Shown piece by piece: positions 7,804-15,822 of a stretch of DNA of 64,000 bases. The translations under genes were made by a program, and so were the position numbers. The DNA is taken from positions 1-64,000 of the forward strand of contig CAKTAV010000003.1 in assembly GCA_934532985.1 (NCBI GenBank), written 5' to 3'. The notes below the pieces were generated by a model. It made no database searches, was not told the DNA's origin, and saw only the letters and a program-made list of their open reading frames with translations. Position 1 is the first letter of the stretch; each line of letters begins with the position of its first letter. The stretch is from an uncultured Butyricicoccus sp. (GTDB taxonomy: Bacteria > Bacillota > Clostridia > Oscillospirales > Butyricicoccaceae).

Positions 7804-8478
7804 ATGAACAAGGCATATGTTATTTGTCACATGATGACATCGCTGGACGGACGCATTGACTGCGCCATGACGGAGCAGCTGCGCGGTGTGGAGGAGTATT
7901 ATGCCACGCTGGAGCAGCTGAATGTACCAACGACGGTCAGTGGACGTGTGACAGCAGAGCGGGAGATGGCATTGCCGGGCAAGTTTACTGCAGTGACAGC
8001 TGTGCCGATTGGACGGGAGGCATTCTCGAAAAAGACAGATGCGGTTGGCTACGATATCGTTGTGGACACCAAGGGCACGCTGCTGTGGCCGGAGACGTCC
8101 GGCATGGACAAGCCGTATTTGATTCTCACAAGTCAGCTGGCGTCTAAGGAATATTTGGATTATCTGGACGGGCAGAACATCTCGTGGATTGCGACCGGTG
8201 AGCAGCGTATTGATCTGGCGCGTGCACTGGAAATTTTGACAGAGCAGTTCGGCGTATCGCGCATCGGCGTGGTAGGGGGATCGGCGATCAATACGGGATT
8301 TCTGGAGGCCGGCCTGCTGGATGAGATCAGCATCGTAATCGGTGCGGGCATTGATGGACGCGGCGGCATGCCCGCTGTGTTTGACGGACGCGAACAGAAA
8401 CAATCGGTTCGCTCGCTTCAGCTAAAGAACGTGGAAGCCTTTGCAAGCGGAGCTGTCTGGCTGCGCTATACCGTGTAA
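7804..8478 (+). CDS. RibD C-terminal / dihydrofolate-reductase-like reductase
   Basis: A 224-residue protein of the RibD_C (DHFR-like) superfamily of NAD(P)H reductases. It starts YVICHMMTSLDGRID, the usual first strand and loop. The GVVGGSAINTGFLEAGLLDEISIVIGAGIDGRG segment is the cofactor-binding GG motif followed by the characteristic DE pair and GxG turn. It lacks the deaminase domain of bifunctional RibD and no other riboflavin genes are nearby, so it is probably a stand-alone reductase of unknown substrate. AAGGGGAG precedes the ATG. The MerR-type promoter upstream and the aldo/keto reductase remnant suggest a role in aldehyde or electrophile stress. Confidence 0.85.
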   Translation: MNKAYVICHMMTSLDGRIDCAMTEQLRGVEEYYATLEQLNVPTTVSGRVTAEREMALPGKFTAVTAVPIGREAFSKKTDAVGYDIVVDTKGTLLWPETSGMDKPYLILTSQLASKEYLDYLDGQNISWIATGEQRIDLARALEILTEQFGVSRIGVVGGSAINTGFLEAGLLDEISIVIGAGIDGRGGMPAVFDGREQKQSVRSLQLKNVEAFASGAVWLRYTV

Positions 8479-8505
8479 TTGGCGGATTGACGTAAAATAA
8501 TCGAA

Positions 8506-8551
8506 AAGGAGCATCCATGTGATACCGGCTGGTATCGTGTGGATGCTCCTT
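8506..8551. terminator. Bidirectional terminator between convergent genes
   Basis: AAGGAGCATCCA pairs with TGGATGCTCCTT, and an inner GATACC/GGTATC stem extends it. It separates the RibD-like gene (plus) from the membrane-protein gene (minus). Confidence 0.8.
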
Positions 8552-8555
8552 GTGT

Positions 8556-9359
8556 TTATAAAAATTCGGCCTCGGACAGAGGATTGCCAAAGGCGTCGCG
8601 GTGATCCTTGCGCAGAACATTAGGGATAAAGCGGCGGGCAAAGCGCCCCTTGCCGCGGTGTTTGACGTAAAAATAACCGATAATGGAGAAGGTAACGGCG
8701 CCGATAAAATTGACAAACAGATCTTTCATCGTGTCGTACAGTCCGATGTCCAGATAGCCGCCGTAGAGCTTCATCCAGTCCTGCCCATTGACGATGAGGG
8801 ATTGAATATCCATATGAACGGGGACGTTCTGCCCAGAGGGATTGATGGCGATGGAGTGAATGGACGTTAGGAATACGTCCTTCTGCGCGTCGGTGTGCAG
8901 AAAATAATCGGCCCCGAATTCGCAGAACTCCCACAGTACGCCGATGGTCATGGAAAAGCAAAATGCGACCACTGCGACAAACAGCGGGGAGAGCTTGACC
9001 AGAAAGCGGTCACTGCGATTGAGCAAATCGACCAGAGAAAAGCCGATAGCCGCCATCAGAAAGCCGTTCATCGTGTGCAGCATGGTATCCCAGTGCGGAA
9101 CCTTGAGATAAAACGCATTGATCTCACCCAATATTTCCGCGCAGAAGATAAACAGCATGATGATAATCGCGAGCGTGTTGGGAATCTGAATGCTCAGCTT
9201 GCGCTCAAACAGATAAGGAACGCCAAGCAGGAACAGCGAGAGAATGCATAGAAAGACATTCTCATAGTTGCCGTTGAACAGCTGGCGGATGCCGCACAGG
9301 ACAATGGCGGCGGACAGCAGAGTGCGCAGGAGCGGACGGCGGAGACGCGGTGGGATCAT
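8556..9359 (-). CDS. Polytopic membrane protein, DUF2238/YjdF-like
   Basis: A 267-residue membrane protein with about six to seven hydrophobic segments: residues 9-27, 34-50, 60-78, about 92-112, 123-146 and 212-232. Conserved-looking polar motifs lie in or beside helices: WDTMLHTMNGFLMAAIGF, GVLWEFCEFGADY and YDTMKDLFVNFIGA. This pattern, with His and Glu near helices, matches DUF2238/YjdF-like proteins of unknown function. Its start overlaps the stop of the upstream nuclease gene by 4 nt (ATGA), so it is translationally coupled to it. The large reading frames opposite are shadows. Confidence 0.75.
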   Translation of the reverse strand: MIPPRLRRPLLRTLLSAAIVLCGIRQLFNGNYENVFLCILSLFLLGVPYLFERKLSIQIPNTLAIIIMLFIFCAEILGEINAFYLKVPHWDTMLHTMNGFLMAAIGFSLVDLLNRSDRFLVKLSPLFVAVVAFCFSMTIGVLWEFCEFGADYFLHTDAQKDVFLTSIHSIAINPSGQNVPVHMDIQSLIVNGQDWMKLYGGYLDIGLYDTMKDLFVNFIGAVTFSIIGYFYVKHRGKGRFARRFIPNVLRKDHRDAFGNPLSEAEFL

Positions 9360-10456
9360 CGAGTCACCTCATCCGCCTCTCGTCCTTCCAGCGCCGCGAG
9401 GGCGTATTCCAGCGCGAGCGTCTGCTTGGCGTGCTCCTCCTCGGTTGCGGCGTCATCAATGCGCTGCTTGAGATCGCGTGTCACCATGCCGAGAATGCCT
9501 TCATCAGACTCGTAGCGGTAGAGATCCGCCAGCGGGACGGAGTCGTCGATGATTTCAATATGTAAGAATGTCTGCTGAAGCGAGTGCAGCAGGACGTCGA
9601 GATCCGGCTGGAAGCAGGCGGTGCCCACCATGCGGATGGTGCAGGAAACGTTTTGCGGATCGGCGGGGAGACGCGGCAGCAGATTTTGCACAAAGGCCAC
9701 CATGGACAGCAGGCCGCCCATCTGTGCGGTGACCTCCTCAAAGCGGATGGCAGAGGTTGGGGTGAAATCCAGTGCCGTCGTGCCCTTTTCTACCGTGCCG
9801 GACAGATAGCCCTTGACGCCGGTTTCCGCTGACGAGGTCGGGGAGAAGCAGCCCGGACAGCTCAGCGCACTGCTGCCGAGGCGGAACACGCCGCTGAAGC
9901 GGTGATTGTGCCCGAGGGCGATGTAGTCAAAGCCGCTCTCCAGCACGGCGCTCTCCGAAATCGGATTATAACCGTTGTCGCCGCCCAGCTCGCCGTGAAC
10001 GACGCAGACATTGACCTTAGTCGGGTCGAGCGGGACGCGCAGGGGAATCGACGCGGTACGATCCTGAAACGCTGCGCCCCAGATCACCGTCTTGCCGTCC
10101 GGCAGAGGAACGGGTGTGAGCGTGCGCTCGGTGAACACCGTCAGATTGGACGGGAGAGCCTGCGTGTACGGGCTGCGGGCGTGATAGTAGTCGTGGTTGC
10201 CGGGGGAGAGAAAAATCGGCGCGGCGCAGGCCTCCAGCAGGGAAAAGACCGTGGTGGAAACGGCGGGCGGAACCTCCGGCGCGTCAAACAGATCACCGGC
10301 GATCAGGACGGCATCGGCGTGCTGCTCTGTGGCCTGCTGCAAAAATTCCTGCAAGGCGGTCAGCTGACGGCGGATGGCCTCCTTGGCCTGCTCCTCCGGA
10401 AGAAATTCAAACCGTGCGCCGATGTGAAGATCGGCGGCGTGAAAAATGAGTGCCAT
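9356..10456 (-). CDS. SbcD/YhaO-like metallophosphoesterase, DNA repair exonuclease
   Basis: A 366-residue protein with the five calcineurin-type metal motifs of SbcD/Mre11 nucleases: ADLHIGARF (Asp9, His11), GDLFDAP (Asp55), SPGNHDYY (Asn87-His88-Asp89), VVHGELGG and LGHNHRF. The C-terminal third is more variable, as in YhaO-type proteins. Such nucleases normally act with an SMC-like ATPase (SbcC/YhaN) encoded directly downstream; here the next gene is a membrane protein instead, so any partner must lie elsewhere. The ATG has a GAGG site, and a promoter lies at 10524-10551. Confidence 0.88.
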   Translation of the reverse strand: MALIFHAADLHIGARFEFLPEEQAKEAIRRQLTALQEFLQQATEQHADAVLIAGDLFDAPEVPPAVSTTVFSLLEACAAPIFLSPGNHDYYHARSPYTQALPSNLTVFTERTLTPVPLPDGKTVIWGAAFQDRTASIPLRVPLDPTKVNVCVVHGELGGDNGYNPISESAVLESGFDYIALGHNHRFSGVFRLGSSALSCPGCFSPTSSAETGVKGYLSGTVEKGTTALDFTPTSAIRFEEVTAQMGGLLSMVAFVQNLLPRLPADPQNVSCTIRMVGTACFQPDLDVLLHSLQQTFLHIEIIDDSVPLADLYRYESDEGILGMVTRDLKQRIDDAATEEEHAKQTLALEYALAALEGREADEVTR

Positions 10457-10523
10457 AGTACAGATACCTCATGATATAATCGAAAAAATCAGGGATTGGA
10501 CACAGCGGAACAATCCTGTTCTT

Positions 10524-10551
10524 AGTATAACAGCTTTTGCGGAAACTGCAA
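10524..10551 (-). promoter_or_regulatory. SigA-type promoter for the SbcD-like gene
   Basis: Minus-strand -35 TTGCAG (10546-10551), 16-bp spacer, -10 TATACT (10524-10529), about 70 bp upstream of the start. Confidence 0.6.
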
Positions 10552-10572
10552 TAAAATGTCACAAAAGACAGC

Positions 10573-10697
10573 AAAACAGCCGCCTGAACCAGACGGCTGT
10601 CTCACGTTGCATACATTTCACAAATAAAGGGGGTAAGAGATAAACGGGATACCGGCATATCCCATTGTCATAGAGAAATGGCTTTGTTTTCTCTATG
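10573..10697 (-). terminator. Hairpins ending the dnaD-dnaI transcript
   Basis: This gene-free stretch (10457-10803) holds three hairpins. ACAGCCG/CGGCTGT (10576-10600) is followed by TTTT on the minus strand and is the best terminator. GGGAT/ATCCC lies near 10646-10663. CATAGAGAAA/TTTTCTCTATG (10669-10697) is an unusually good stem. The rest is AT-rich with no supported gene. Confidence 0.65.
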
Positions 10698-10803
10698 TCT
10701 CTATGATACACGAAAGAACTGGTTGTTTTGTAAATAAAATGTGAAGGTAATGTAACGATTTCTTATCTTTTTTCAAAATTTCCTGCGTTTGTTCCAGAAA
10801 ATA

Positions 10804-11802
10804 TCAGATCGAGCGGCGCTGACGCTGGCGGCGAATGTCGTCGCCGATGAAGCGCAGCGGCTGGAATTCGCCCAGAATGCGCGACGCGATGGCGGGAGAA
10901 TACCGTTTTTCCAGCTCGGTCGGGATGAGATTCGTGTTGATAATCATGGAATGACGCTGCATCAGGCGGGTGTTCAGCAGGTCATACAGGCAGGAGGTTG
11001 TGAACGCCGTCGCCATCTCCGTGCCCAGATCGTCGAGAATCAGCAGGTCGGCCGAGCGGTATTTTTCCAGCTGCTCTGCGGCCTCCTCCTGATTTTCGCC
11101 GCGAAATTGGACGGCTTCAAAGCAGGAAAAGATGTGAATTGCGGTGTCATACGCCACGGAAAAGCCGCGCTCCGAAACCTCTCGCGCGATGCAGGAGGAC
11201 AAAAAGGTCTTACCTAGACCGGCAGAGCCGAACAGCAGTAGGTTTTGATGGTTCGAGCCGAAGTTCTCCGCAAACTGGCGGCACTGATTATAATTGACGT
11301 GCATGATAAAGCGCGGAGATTTTCCCAGACGCTGATCGACAGTATTGCTGTAGTAGTCGAACTGAAACGAGGAAAAATTCTCCGTGTCAATCGGCAGAAT
11401 GGTGGACAGGCGGCGGGTCTGCTCGTCGGCATATTTTTTGCGCACGCAATCACATAGATGTCCGTCCACATAGCCGGTGTCCTGACAGGTCGGGCAGTCA
11501 TAGGCCGGTGTTAAGTAGTCCGGAGAGAGGCCGTTTTGGACGAGGAGCGCGCGCTTTTCGTCCTGTAATGCGAGATTGCGGTCGCGCAGCTGGGCGATGG
11601 CCTGCTCCGGGTCCGCTCCGGCGTCCAATGCGATGCGCACGGCGCTGGCACAGGTGCCCTGAAGCTCACGGTCAATGGCGCGAAGACGCGGAATGCGCTC
11701 ATAGAGCTGCGTCCGGCGGCGATCTGCCTCCGCCTCATGCTCGGAGCGAGCGGCCTCTATCTGACGCAGGACGGCGGACAGGATTGTCTTTTCATATGCC
11801 AT
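10804..11802 (-). CDS. dnaI: Replicative helicase loader DnaI/DnaC-like AAA+ ATPase
   Basis: Loads the replicative DnaB-type helicase at origins or restart sites. The 332-aa product has a helical N-terminal region, a four-cysteine zinc site CPTCQDTGYVDGHLCDC as in DnaI, then an AAA+ domain with Walker A FGSAGLGKTFL and Walker B LLILDDLGTE. The C-terminal part carries the sensor-like INTNLIPTELEKRYSPAIASRI. I start it at 11802, where AAGGAGG sits 7 nt upstream, rather than 27 nt earlier. The start overlaps the end of the DnaD-domain gene by 11 nt, an order seen for dnaB/dnaD-dnaI pairs in Firmicutes. Confidence 0.93.
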   Translation of the reverse strand: MAYEKTILSAVLRQIEAARSEHEAEADRRRTQLYERIPRLRAIDRELQGTCASAVRIALDAGADPEQAIAQLRDRNLALQDEKRALLVQNGLSPDYLTPAYDCPTCQDTGYVDGHLCDCVRKKYADEQTRRLSTILPIDTENFSSFQFDYYSNTVDQRLGKSPRFIMHVNYNQCRQFAENFGSNHQNLLLFGSAGLGKTFLSSCIAREVSERGFSVAYDTAIHIFSCFEAVQFRGENQEEAAEQLEKYRSADLLILDDLGTEMATAFTTSCLYDLLNTRLMQRHSMIINTNLIPTELEKRYSPAIASRILGEFQPLRFIGDDIRRQRQRRSI

Positions 11803-12745
11803 GAGAATCCTCCTTTTCGGTGGTCGCATTCAGCTGATTGAGCCAGTCGCGCTCCCAGTCGGAGAGCGTGTCGGCGGCCGCAGACTGTGCCGCTGCGGCG
11901 GCAGGAGCAGCCGGCTTTGCCGTGATCTCGGGTTCGAGCGCGGTGATTTCGGCGGCGGTGTGCACGCCCTTTTCATGCCAGCTGTCTAAGATCCCCTTGA
12001 GATATTTCCAGCTGAATCGTCCGATGCGGGCGTACTGACGCGTCTTTGCCAGCGCAATGGCGTCGGGCGTAAAACCTTGACGGATGAACTCCGACAGGTA
12101 ACGGTATTCGCTGGGGGAGGGATCGCGTCCCGCCATGTCCAGCGCGCGCATCATCTCGGCGATGACCGGCTTTTCCTGCTCCAGTTGGGACAGGAACGCG
12201 GCGGAGGCCTCCGCCGTGCGGATGCCCATGTCCGCCCATAGATATGCCTGCTCCTCAATGTCGCGGCGGCTGACGAGCCCCTTCTCCTGCTTGAGATAGG
12301 TCAGCAGATCAATGAGCACGTCGGCGGGCAGACCGAGGTGGTCGTAGGCCGTGAACAGCGTACGCAGCTGGCTCTCGGTGAGCGTGCGTCCGAGCACGGA
12401 TTCCGCCGTCTGGCAGACCGCCTGAAAGCGATGGTCGTTTATGCGGTTGGTGCGGAGATCGGCGGCGGTATAACGCGGCGGCGCGGCGTCATGGGCGCGC
12501 TCCGCGGGCTGCGGAGCGGGGGAAATGGTCAAATTATTTAGTGTAAACAGGGCACGGTCGAGCCGATCGCGCGTAAAATTCAAATCACGCATCATCGTGG
12601 TTTTATCTGCGGAGGCGCCCCGACGGGCGAGATAGAGATAGACCAGCGCACCGTCGCCGTCGCCGCACGCCAGCAGACGATCCGCGACATCGGCGCGGAG
12701 AACACAGTATTCGGATTCTGCGGGGATGAGCGATTGCAGGGACAT
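11792..12745 (-). CDS. DnaD-domain primosomal protein (DnaB/DnaD family)
   Basis: A 317-residue replication-initiation protein. The N-terminal part (residues 1-90) is a winged-helix module with YLARRGASADKTTMMRDLNFTRDRLDRAL. The later half contains DnaD-type helical repeats: ESQLRTLFTAYDHLGLPADVLIDLLTY and then YRYLSEFIRQGFTPDAIALA with a terminal FSWKYLKGILDSWHEKGV, the YxxxIxxxW-like DnaD signature. A low-complexity Ala/Pro linker follows near residue 275-290. In Firmicutes such proteins recruit DnaI and the helicase, and the dnaI gene follows directly with overlap. AGGAGG precedes the ATG, and a clear promoter lies at 12828-12856. Confidence 0.92.
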   Translation of the reverse strand: MSLQSLIPAESEYCVLRADVADRLLACGDGDGALVYLYLARRGASADKTTMMRDLNFTRDRLDRALFTLNNLTISPAPQPAERAHDAAPPRYTAADLRTNRINDHRFQAVCQTAESVLGRTLTESQLRTLFTAYDHLGLPADVLIDLLTYLKQEKGLVSRRDIEEQAYLWADMGIRTAEASAAFLSQLEQEKPVIAEMMRALDMAGRDPSPSEYRYLSEFIRQGFTPDAIALAKTRQYARIGRFSWKYLKGILDSWHEKGVHTAAEITALEPEITAKPAAPAAAAAQSAAADTLSDWERDWLNQLNATTEKEDSHGI

Positions 12746-12827
12746 AAATGACCTCCTAGTATGGGATAAAATATCGTACTAAAATACCCCGCTTTCGCCG
12801 CGGTATGGGGCGGAAACAGGTGCTTTT

Positions 12828-12856
12828 ATTATATCGTGACAAAAGTCATAGTGCAA
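12828..12856 (-). promoter_or_regulatory. SigA-type promoter for dnaD-dnaI
   Basis: Minus-strand -35 TTGCAC (12851-12856), 17-bp spacer, -10 TATAAT (12828-12833). Confidence 0.8.
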
Positions 12857-12892
12857 GTCTCTCAGAAGGAAGAAAATTTCATGGATTTACTG

Positions 12893-12921
12893 ATGATTTT
12901 TATGTAAAAAAAGAGTATAAT
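12893..12921 (+). promoter_or_regulatory. Candidate prs promoter
   Basis: A perfect -10 TATAAT (12916-12921) with a poor -35 ATGATT (12893-12898) at 17 bp. It would give a leader of about 265 nt before prs. Confidence 0.5.
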
Positions 12922-12946
12922 AAAAATATGTTTTTGCAGATGGGTA

Positions 12947-13180
12947 ACGCACACAGAGCGGAAGGGCATAGTCCAATGCGCCCGCCGCGTGCCGCCGCTG
13001 CAAGTTGAACCGATAAGAATGGAACGGGCTCACGGATTTTGGCCCGCTCCGCGTTCTATAACGACAAGAGTTTATCCACGCCCACGGACCGGCGGCGGCC
13101 TGCCAAGCTGTCGGCGGAACATCCCAACAAGACCGGAGCAAATTTTCCCGCTGCTCCGGAATCAATCTGAAAGAAATGCA
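12947..13180 (+). promoter_or_regulatory. Structured GC-rich 5' leader of prs
   Basis: No gene is supported between 12746 and 13194. The part upstream of prs is rich in pairing. GCCGCCGC (12991-12998) is complementary to GCGGCGGC (13092-13099). GGAACGGGC and GCCCGCTCC fold at 13021-13050. CCGGAGCA/TGCTCCGG (13133-13159) forms a perfect hairpin about 20 nt before the ribosome site. This is compatible with a cis-regulatory RNA. I could not match it to the PRPP (ykkC-type) or another known class by eye. Confidence 0.4.
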
Positions 13181-13194
13181 GGGGGTATCACTGA

Positions 13195-14154
13195 ATGATT
13201 TCTCATGGCAAAAACATCAAGATTCTGGCCGGTAATTCGCATAAGGCTCTGGCAGAGCAGATTGCAAAGGCACTGGGCCTTCCTCTCAGCGACTGTATCG
13301 TCAGTCATTTTGCTGACGGTGAGGTTTCGGTCACCATCGGCGAGACGATTCGCGGCTCGGACGTATTCCTGATTCAGTCCACCTGTGAGCCGGTCAACGA
13401 CAACCTGATGGAGCTGCTGATTATGATTGACGCGTGCAAGCGCGCATCGGCAGGCCGTATTACTACGGTTATTCCGTACTTTGGCTACGCTCGTCAGGAT
13501 CGTAAGTCCAAGGCACGCGATCCGATTTCCGCAAAGCTGGTTGCCAACCTGCTGACCGCAGCAGGCGCCGACCGCGTTCTGACCATGGACCTGCATGCAC
13601 AGCAGATTCAGGGCTTCTTCGACATTCCGGTGGACAACCTGATGGGCGCGTCGATTCTGATCCCGCATATCAAGAACTACTTTGGCCGCAGCCGTGATGA
13701 CGTCATGATTGTTTCTCCGGATCTTGGCTCGGTTACCCGCTGCCGCAAGTTCTGTGAGAAGCTGGACTACCGTCTGGCGATTATTGATAAGCGCCGTCCG
13801 CGTGCCAATGTCTCGGAGGTTATGAATATCATCGGTGATGTGCGCGGTAAGAAGTGCATTCTGTGTGATGACCTGATTGATACGGCGGGAACCCTGTGCC
13901 ATGCGGCAGAGGCGCTGATTTCCATTGGCGGCGCGACAGAGGTTTATGCCTGTGCAAGCCACGGCGTACTGTCCGGCCCGGCAGTACAGCGCCTGCAGGA
14001 TAGCTCGATCAAGGAGCTGTGGCTGCTGGATACCATTGCGCTGCCCGAGTCCAAGCAGTGTGAGAAAATCAAAACGCTGAACGTTGCCCCGCTGTTTACC
14101 GAGGCAATTGCCCGCGTTTATGAGGAGACCTCGGTTTCCCCGCTTTTTGATTGA
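13195..14154 (+). CDS. prs: Ribose-phosphate pyrophosphokinase
   Basis: Makes PRPP from ribose 5-phosphate and ATP for purine, pyrimidine, His, Trp and NAD synthesis. The 319-aa class I enzyme shows HFADGEVSV, the flexible catalytic loop YARQDRKSKARDPISAKL, the metal-binding TMDLHAQQIQGFF, and the PRPP-binding loop CDDLIDTAGTLC near residue 222-233. The ATG follows GGGGGT. It is transcribed alone from a promoter with a long structured leader and ends at a terminator (14170-14204). The downstream pyr genes use its product, so the location makes metabolic sense. Confidence 0.97.
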   Translation: MISHGKNIKILAGNSHKALAEQIAKALGLPLSDCIVSHFADGEVSVTIGETIRGSDVFLIQSTCEPVNDNLMELLIMIDACKRASAGRITTVIPYFGYARQDRKSKARDPISAKLVANLLTAAGADRVLTMDLHAQQIQGFFDIPVDNLMGASILIPHIKNYFGRSRDDVMIVSPDLGSVTRCRKFCEKLDYRLAIIDKRRPRANVSEVMNIIGDVRGKKCILCDDLIDTAGTLCHAAEALISIGGATEVYACASHGVLSGPAVQRLQDSSIKELWLLDTIALPESKQCEKIKTLNVAPLFTEAIARVYEETSVSPLFD

Positions 14155-14169
14155 TAGAACGGATACATA

Positions 14170-14204
14170 CGGCGGCGCGGCATCAGGCTGTGCCGCCGGT
14201 TTTT
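14170..14204 (+). terminator. Terminator after prs
   Basis: CGGCGGC (14170-14176) pairs with GCCGCCG (14192-14198), followed by TTTTT at 14200-14204. Confidence 0.8.
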
Positions 14205-14257
14205 CCATCTGGATGCGCGAAGTCGCTGCGGCTCGCGTCGGAGGGAAGGAGCGATAC

Positions 14258-15040
14258 ATGAAACTTCTGGCGATTGGAGACGTTGTGTCTCAGCCGGGAC
14301 TGACTACATTATCCAAGCTGCTGCGTAAGGTCAAACGCGATACCGGCGCGGATCTGACGATCGTCAACGGAGAAAACGCAAGCGGCGTGGGTATTACTCC
14401 GCGGCAGGCGGACAGCATTTTTGCTGCCGGTGCGGATGTCATCACGCTGGGCAACCACGCCCTGCGGCGGCAGAATATCGTGCCAATGCTGGACGACAAC
14501 CGCTATATTCTGCGTCCGGCGAATCTCGCGCCGCAGACGCCGGGCGAGGGCTTCGGCATTTATGACGCGGCGGGCTGGCGTGTGCTGGTCATGGATTTGA
14601 TCGGGCGGTGCGATATGCCCTACGGTCCGGATAACCCGTTTTTGTGCGCTGACCGTATTTTGCGGCAGAACGAGGGACGCTATGACATCGCAGTGTGTGA
14701 AATGCACGCGAGCGCGACATCGGAGAAAATTGCGATGGGCTTTTATCTGGATGGACGGGCGGCGGCGGTGTACGGCACGCACACCCATGTGGCGACGGCG
14801 GACACCCGCATCAACCCGAAGGGAGCGGGCTACCAGACCGACATCGGTATGACCGGTCCGAAATGGTCGGTGCTCGGCATTCGTCCGGAGCAGTCGATTG
14901 CAATGTTCCGCGGCGATTTGACCAGCCGGTTTGAGCCGGCGGATGGTGTGTGCCAGCTCAATGGCGTACTGTTTACGATTGACCCGTCCAGCGGCAAATG
15001 TACGGACGTGGAACGGATTTATGAAGAAATTACCCCGTAA
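14258..15040 (+). CDS. ymdB: YmdB/TIGR00282-family metallophosphoesterase
   Basis: A 260-residue calcineurin-like phosphoesterase of the YmdB family; characterised members hydrolyse 2',3'-cyclic nucleotides and affect RNA turnover and biofilm decisions. Metal motifs are AIGDVVSQPG, IVNGENASGVGIT, ITLGNHALRR and YGTHTHVATADTRI. The usual VDFHAEATSEK block appears here as CEMHASATSEK, a conservative change at the metal-site Asp/Glu position. I start at 14258, where GGGAAGGAG is well spaced; the reading frame extends upstream into the end of prs without a better site. PyrK follows 14 bp later. Confidence 0.9.
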   Translation: MKLLAIGDVVSQPGLTTLSKLLRKVKRDTGADLTIVNGENASGVGITPRQADSIFAAGADVITLGNHALRRQNIVPMLDDNRYILRPANLAPQTPGEGFGIYDAAGWRVLVMDLIGRCDMPYGPDNPFLCADRILRQNEGRYDIAVCEMHASATSEKIAMGFYLDGRAAAVYGTHTHVATADTRINPKGAGYQTDIGMTGPKWSVLGIRPEQSIAMFRGDLTSRFEPADGVCQLNGVLFTIDPSSGKCTDVERIYEEITP

Positions 15041-15054
15041 TATAGGAGGATATT

Positions 15055-15822
15055 ATGCCAATACAGGAACTGTGTACGGTGCAGAAGCGGGAACAGCTGG
15101 CGGACGGTTTGTTTGCGCTGATGCTGCACGCGCCGAAGATCTGTGAGCAGGCGGCGGCAGGACAGTTTGTTCATATCACCTGTGGGGAGGCGCGTCTGCT
15201 GCGCCGCCCGATCTCCATCTGTGACACGCAGGATGGCATGCTGAAGATTGTCTTTGCCGTCAAGGGCGAGGGCACGCGCTGGCTGTCCGAGCGAAGCGTG
15301 GGCGATGAATTGGACGTACTCGGACCGGCAGGTCACGGCTTTGACCTGAGCCGTCTCGGTGCGCGCCCGGTGTTTATCGGCGGCGGCATCGGCGTTCCGC
15401 CGATGCTCAAGAGCATGAAGGCGGCGAAGGCGCAGGGTGCACAGCCGACAGCGATTCTCGGCTTCCGCAGCAAGGATGCGGTGATTCTGGAGGACGATTT
15501 CTACGCGGTGGGCGATGTCTATGTGGCGACGGACGACGGCTCGTATGGCATTCACGGCTTTGTCTCCGCCGTGCTGGAGCAGCATATCGGTGAGTTTACC
15601 TCGGTCTGCTGCTGCGGCCCGAAGGGAATGCTGCGTGCGCTGGCGAGCATTGCAGAGAGCGCCGGCATTCCGTGTCAGGTCTCCATGGAGGAGCGCATGG
15701 GCTGCGGCATCGGCGCGTGTCTGGTGTGTGCCTGCGCGCTGAAGAGCGAAGACGGCGAGACCCATTACGGACATGTATGTAAGGACGGTCCGGTATTTGA
15801 TTCCAAGGAGGTGGCGTGGTAA
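15055..15822 (+). CDS. pyrK: Dihydroorotate dehydrogenase B, electron transfer subunit
   Basis: PyrK passes electrons from the FMN of PyrD to NAD through FAD and a [2Fe-2S] cluster in class 1B dihydroorotate dehydrogenase. The 255-aa product has the ferredoxin-reductase-type FAD domain (LLRRPISICD, residues about 44-53), the NAD domain starting FIGGGIGVPPML, and the cluster cysteines in GCGIGACLVCACA with a fourth Cys in GHVCKDGPVF. The stop codon shares one base with the pyrD start (TAATG). The rest of the pyrimidine operon is not in the window. Confidence 0.95.
   Translation: MPIQELCTVQKREQLADGLFALMLHAPKICEQAAAGQFVHITCGEARLLRRPISICDTQDGMLKIVFAVKGEGTRWLSERSVGDELDVLGPAGHGFDLSRLGARPVFIGGGIGVPPMLKSMKAAKAQGAQPTAILGFRSKDAVILEDDFYAVGDVYVATDDGSYGIHGFVSAVLEQHIGEFTSVCCCGPKGMLRALASIAESAGIPCQVSMEERMGCGIGACLVCACALKSEDGETHYGHVCKDGPVFDSKEVAW

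Noticed and set aside
12947..13180. PRPP riboswitch, 6S RNA or RNase P RNA before prs
   Set aside because: None of the conserved core motifs of these RNAs could be found.
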